Positions 36,317 through 38,107 of a DNA stretch of 38,107 nucleotides are shown here, in pieces. How positions within the stretch are numbered: the first letter of the stretch is position 1; each line of letters begins with the position of its first letter. The DNA is from Methanobrevibacter sp. Lineage in GTDB: Archaea > Methanobacteriota > Methanobacteria > Methanobacteriales > Methanobacteriaceae. Under the pieces are notes generated by a model. That model saw nothing but the letters and a program-made list of their open reading frames with translations, did not search any database and was not told where the DNA came from. The stretch spans positions 1-38,107 of the forward strand of contig JAFRFD010000003.1 of assembly GCA_017434525.1 (NCBI GenBank), written 5' to 3'. The translations under genes and the position numbers were made by a program.

Positions 36317-36693
36317 TCGATGTGGAATGCCTTTTGATATTCGGCTAGAATTTCGCCTTTTTGTTCCTCATCATATCCCACATAATTCAGTTCATTGAAA
36401 TAATATGATGTGATTTCATACAAAATCTTATTGGTTTTGAAGCCCTTTTCGGTTAGACAATATTCAGTTTGGACCCTTGAACCTTCTTCAATGGTTGTTT
36501 TTGTAATCAAACCATTTTCTTCCATATACTTCAATGTTTCAGCTAGAATATGATTGCTGATTGTGGGATTGGCTTTTTTGAACTCTGAGAAATGTTTCAT
36601 TCCCCTGAATATATTGGACAGAATGCAGAATATCCATTTTCTGTTAAAAAAATCCAATGTATTTCCAATGGGACAAATGTTTTTTTCCGACAT
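36313..36693 (-). CDS. HxlR-family (DUF24) transcriptional regulator
   Basis: A 126-aa winged-helix regulator. The N-terminal CPIGNTLDFFNRKWIF and the FSEFKKANPTISNHILAETLKYMEENGLI recognition region are typical of HxlR/DUF24. C7 sits where redox-sensing members such as YodB and HypR keep their reactive cysteine; C23 is a second cysteine. Neighbouring flavin reductases and a DsbA-like protein, and three shared inverted repeats, make it the likely sensor of the cluster. One site covers its own predicted transcription start, suggesting self-repression. Confidence 0.92.
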   Translation of the reverse strand: MSEKNICPIGNTLDFFNRKWIFCILSNIFRGMKHFSEFKKANPTISNHILAETLKYMEENGLITKTTIEEGSRVQTEYCLTEKGFKTNKILYEITSYYFNELNYVGYDEEQKGEILAEYQKAFHIE

Positions 36694-36708
36694 AGTATCA
36701 TCAACACA

Positions 36709-36724
36709 GTAATTATGGAATTAC
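36709..36724. promoter_or_regulatory. HxlR operator candidate, site C (divergent hxlR/dsbA promoter)
   Basis: GTAATTATGGAATTAC is an inverted repeat with 6-bp arms (GTAATT/AATTAC) and a 4-nt centre. On the minus side a TATA-like TTTTAATTAATAAAT (about 36731-36745) would start hxlR transcription inside the site. On the plus side the site ends 7 nt before TTTATTAATT, the same gap as at sites A and B, where it could act on the DsbA-like gene. Confidence 0.68.
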
Positions 36725-36785
36725 TCACGCATTTATTAATTAAAATATTGTATATATTCATTTAAATAATTTAATGGTGAAACTA

Positions 36786-37484
36786 ATGAAAATTACATAT
36801 TGGAGCGATTTTGCCTGCCCATACTGTTATATTGGAAATACAAGACTGAAAAAAGCCATAAAAGATTTAAATCTCGAAAATGAAATAGAATTTGACATTC
36901 GTGCTTTTGAACTGGACCAAAATGCACCTCAAGACGTTGAATCAACAACGGTTGAGAGATTTGCTCTAAAATATGGCTTGTCCCTCAGTGATGCTCAAAG
37001 ACAAGTCGACAATATTTCCGAATTGGGCATCGAGGAGGGAATCGATTTTGAGTATGCATCAACGCTTTACACCAACACAAGAGATGCCCACAGGTTAATG
37101 AAATTGGCCCAAAGCAAAAATGATTTGGAACTTGTCGAAAACATGGCCACATTACTGTTTGATGCCTACTTTACCAAAAACCTGAAATTGGCTGATAAAA
37201 CCGTATTGCTGAACGTGGGTGTTGAAGCAGGGCTTGAAAAAGATGAAATCACTGCGGTTTTAGAAAGTGATCTGTTTGATAGTGATGTTGAAAAAGATGA
37301 GGAAATTGCCTTAACTGGAGGAATTCATGCAGTTCCGTTCTATCTGTTTGATGGAAAATATTCAATTCCCGGAGCCCTATCCTATAATGATTTTAAAAGT
37401 GTTTTAAGTCAAATAATTTCTGAAACAGAAGTTGAGGATGGCAAAGATACAGACAGATGTGAAGATGGAGTTTGTAAAATATGA
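36786..37484 (+). CDS. DsbA-family oxidoreductase, FrnE-like
   Basis: A thioredoxin-fold protein of 232 aa from the ATG at 36786 (MKITYWSDFACPYCYIG), chosen because GGTGA lies 5 nt upstream; the in-frame ATG at 36774 lies upstream of it. The active site is C11-P-Y-C14, an insertion of helices follows, and GGIHAVPFYLF contains the cis-Pro loop. The C terminus carries an extra pair, C-x4-C (DRCEDGVCKI). There is no signal peptide, so it acts in the cytoplasm. It is divergent from hxlR and shares site C. Confidence 0.92.
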   Translation: MKITYWSDFACPYCYIGNTRLKKAIKDLNLENEIEFDIRAFELDQNAPQDVESTTVERFALKYGLSLSDAQRQVDNISELGIEEGIDFEYASTLYTNTRDAHRLMKLAQSKNDLELVENMATLLFDAYFTKNLKLADKTVLLNVGVEAGLEKDEITAVLESDLFDSDVEKDEEIALTGGIHAVPFYLFDGKYSIPGALSYNDFKSVLSQIISETEVEDGKDTDRCEDGVCKI

Positions 37485-37570
37485 ATACTAAAAAGTAGAA
37501 GGAAACATTGATTTAAATAAGAAATTTAGAAAAAATAGTGAAAGCTTTAAATAAAATTACATTAATACCA

Positions 37571-37698
37571 TTAAATGAATCTTTCAGCTTCGGCAATGAA
37601 TTCTTCTGCTTGTTTAATTCTTTTTCTAGCAATTCTTTCATCAAGTTCATCAAATGCATCATAATCAGCATCTTCACGGTCAGATTGTGTGTCTGCCA
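37571..37698 (-). pseudogene. C-terminal remnant of a gene interrupted by the IS200/IS605-type element
   Basis: An open frame of about 43 codons runs from the element boundary to a TAA at 37571-37573. Its product begins LADTQSDREDADYDAFDELD and continues as a charged, helix-forming tail with several A/E/R repeats. Composition and codon use look like real coding sequence. It has no start codon, because the transposon end lies where the upstream codons should be. The 5' part presumably lies beyond the other end of the element, outside the window. The gene family is not recognised. Confidence 0.55.
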
Positions 37699-37800
37699 GT
37701 TGAACTTCCCCGTCGTGTTGACGACGGGGATTCGCAAACCAAAAAAAAATATAGTTTATTTATTTTTGGAAATTTTTACTGCACCGTCGTCCCGACGATT
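37699..37800 (-). ncRNA. Probable omega RNA (reRNA) at the right end of the tnpB element
   Basis: The transposon 3' end forms a perfect hairpin (CCCCGTCGT, loop CAAC, ACGACGGGG) followed by AAG and TTCAAC. A second short stem (CGTCG/CGACG, 37785-37797) overlaps the last tnpB codons. Established: TnpB uses an RNA made from this end, with the flanking DNA as guide. By this rule the guide would start near 37698 with TGGCAGACACACAATCTGAC. The RNA limits are estimated. Confidence 0.5.
37707..37730 (-). repeat. Terminal hairpin of the IS200/IS605-type element
   Basis: The stem is 10 bp (37707-37716 with 37721-37730) and the loop 4 nt, with no mismatch. Subterminal hairpins of this type are what TnpA transposases recognise at IS200/IS605 ends. 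No terminal inverted repeat or target duplication is expected for this family. Confidence 0.75.
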
Positions 37801-38107
37801 TCTAATCCTTTATTAAGGATGTTAATGGCCGCATTCCGGTCACGGTCATGATGTGTATGGCAAATTGGGCAGTCCCAGTCTCTTATTTCTAGATTTTTAA
37901 GTCCTTTGATTGTTTCATTTCTTTTTTGGCATTTGTGGCATATTTGAGTGGATGGGAAAAATTTGGATACTTTAACGAATTCTACGTCTTCCTGTTGGCA
38001 TTTTTGTTCTATTTTTTCTAGGAGTTGTCGTGGTGCGTTTAATTGTATTGCATGACTTAAGTGTTTGTTGTTTTTCCATGATATGATGTTTTCGTTTTGA
38101 ACGGCGA
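37776..38107 (-). CDS. tnpB: TnpB (IS200/IS605 OrfB), C-terminal part; runs off the window
   Basis: RNA-guided nuclease associated with IS200/IS605 transposons. About 110 codons are visible and the 5' part lies beyond base 38107. The frame contains ENIISWKNNKHLS (RuvC II region, Glu kept), the zinc-binding C-x2-C...C-x2-C (QICHKCQKRN, WDCPICHTHH) and HDRDRNAAINIL with the RuvC III aspartate. It ends KGLEIVGTTVQ. The visible part is intact, so the nuclease may be active. Whether a tnpA gene follows cannot be seen. Confidence 0.93.
   Translation of the reverse strand, partial: AVQNENIISWKNNKHLSHAIQLNAPRQLLEKIEQKCQQEDVEFVKVSKFFPSTQICHKCQKRNETIKGLKNLEIRDWDCPICHTHHDRDRNAAINILNKGLEIVGTTVQ

Overview
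The window is chromosomal DNA from an AT-rich methanogenic archaeon of the order Methanobacteriales, most probably Methanobrevibacter or a close relative. The evidence is a split archaeal RNA polymerase (H, B'', B', A', A''), an incomplete reductive TCA branch (korDABC-sucC, fumarase beta), archaeal wyosine and archaeosine tRNA-modification genes (Taw1, Trm56, QueC), tRNA genes without encoded CCA, archaeal TATA promoters, and a secreted Ig-like/transglutaminase protein of the adhesin-like type common in pseudomurein-walled gut methanogens. No sequence search was run, so genus assignment and family names rest on motif recognition.

Layout. 1-8277 (minus strand): rpoH, a 242-nt leader, rpoB2, rpoB1, rpoA1, rpoA2 and the first codons of the next gene, probably rpl30e. 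8321-8970 (minus): five tRNA genes in transcription order Thr, Pro, Tyr, Asp, Lys. 9088-10571 (plus): thiM-thiE. 10638-11279 (minus): a small membrane-anchored Ig-like protein. 11470-13368 (minus): tpiA-pgk. 13425-15165 (minus): a restriction-modification pair. 15297-16214 (plus): taw1. 16189-20807 (minus): korDABC-sucC-flavoprotein operon, divergent from fumarase beta (20990-21484), which converges on a dicarboxylate symporter (21497-22807). 22967-26208 (minus): FKBP isomerase and a large Ig-repeat/transglutaminase protein. 26365-27459 (plus): a DUF763 protein, sharing stop-codon bases with trm56. 28233-30100 (minus): cobZ-like and cobS. 30189-32032 (plus): larC-queC. 32029-34094 (minus): M48 protease-zinc ribbon, winged-helix regulator and VWA protein. 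34221-37484: two tandem Old Yellow Enzyme-like genes, an HxlR regulator and a divergent DsbA/FrnE-like gene. 37571-38107 (minus): the end of an IS200/IS605-type element with the tnpB 3' part, its terminal hairpin, and the tail of a coding sequence that it appears to interrupt.

Two regulatory systems stand out. First, a 16-bp inverted repeat GTAA-N8-TTAC occurs in front of both OYE-like genes and in the hxlR/dsbA divergent promoter, with identical spacing to the TATA box at both OYE genes. This defines a probable HxlR redox regulon. Second, a related 20-bp site (GTTAATAA...TTAAC type) lies in the M48 protease promoter and in the VWA gene promoter, on either side of the wHTH gene that may encode its ligand. 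Other points of note are the UAG stop codon embedded in the Shine-Dalgarno sequence at five operon junctions, a long acidic N-terminal extension on RNA polymerase B', loss of the usual active-site histidines in both OYE paralogues, and a readable TnpB guide/target junction.
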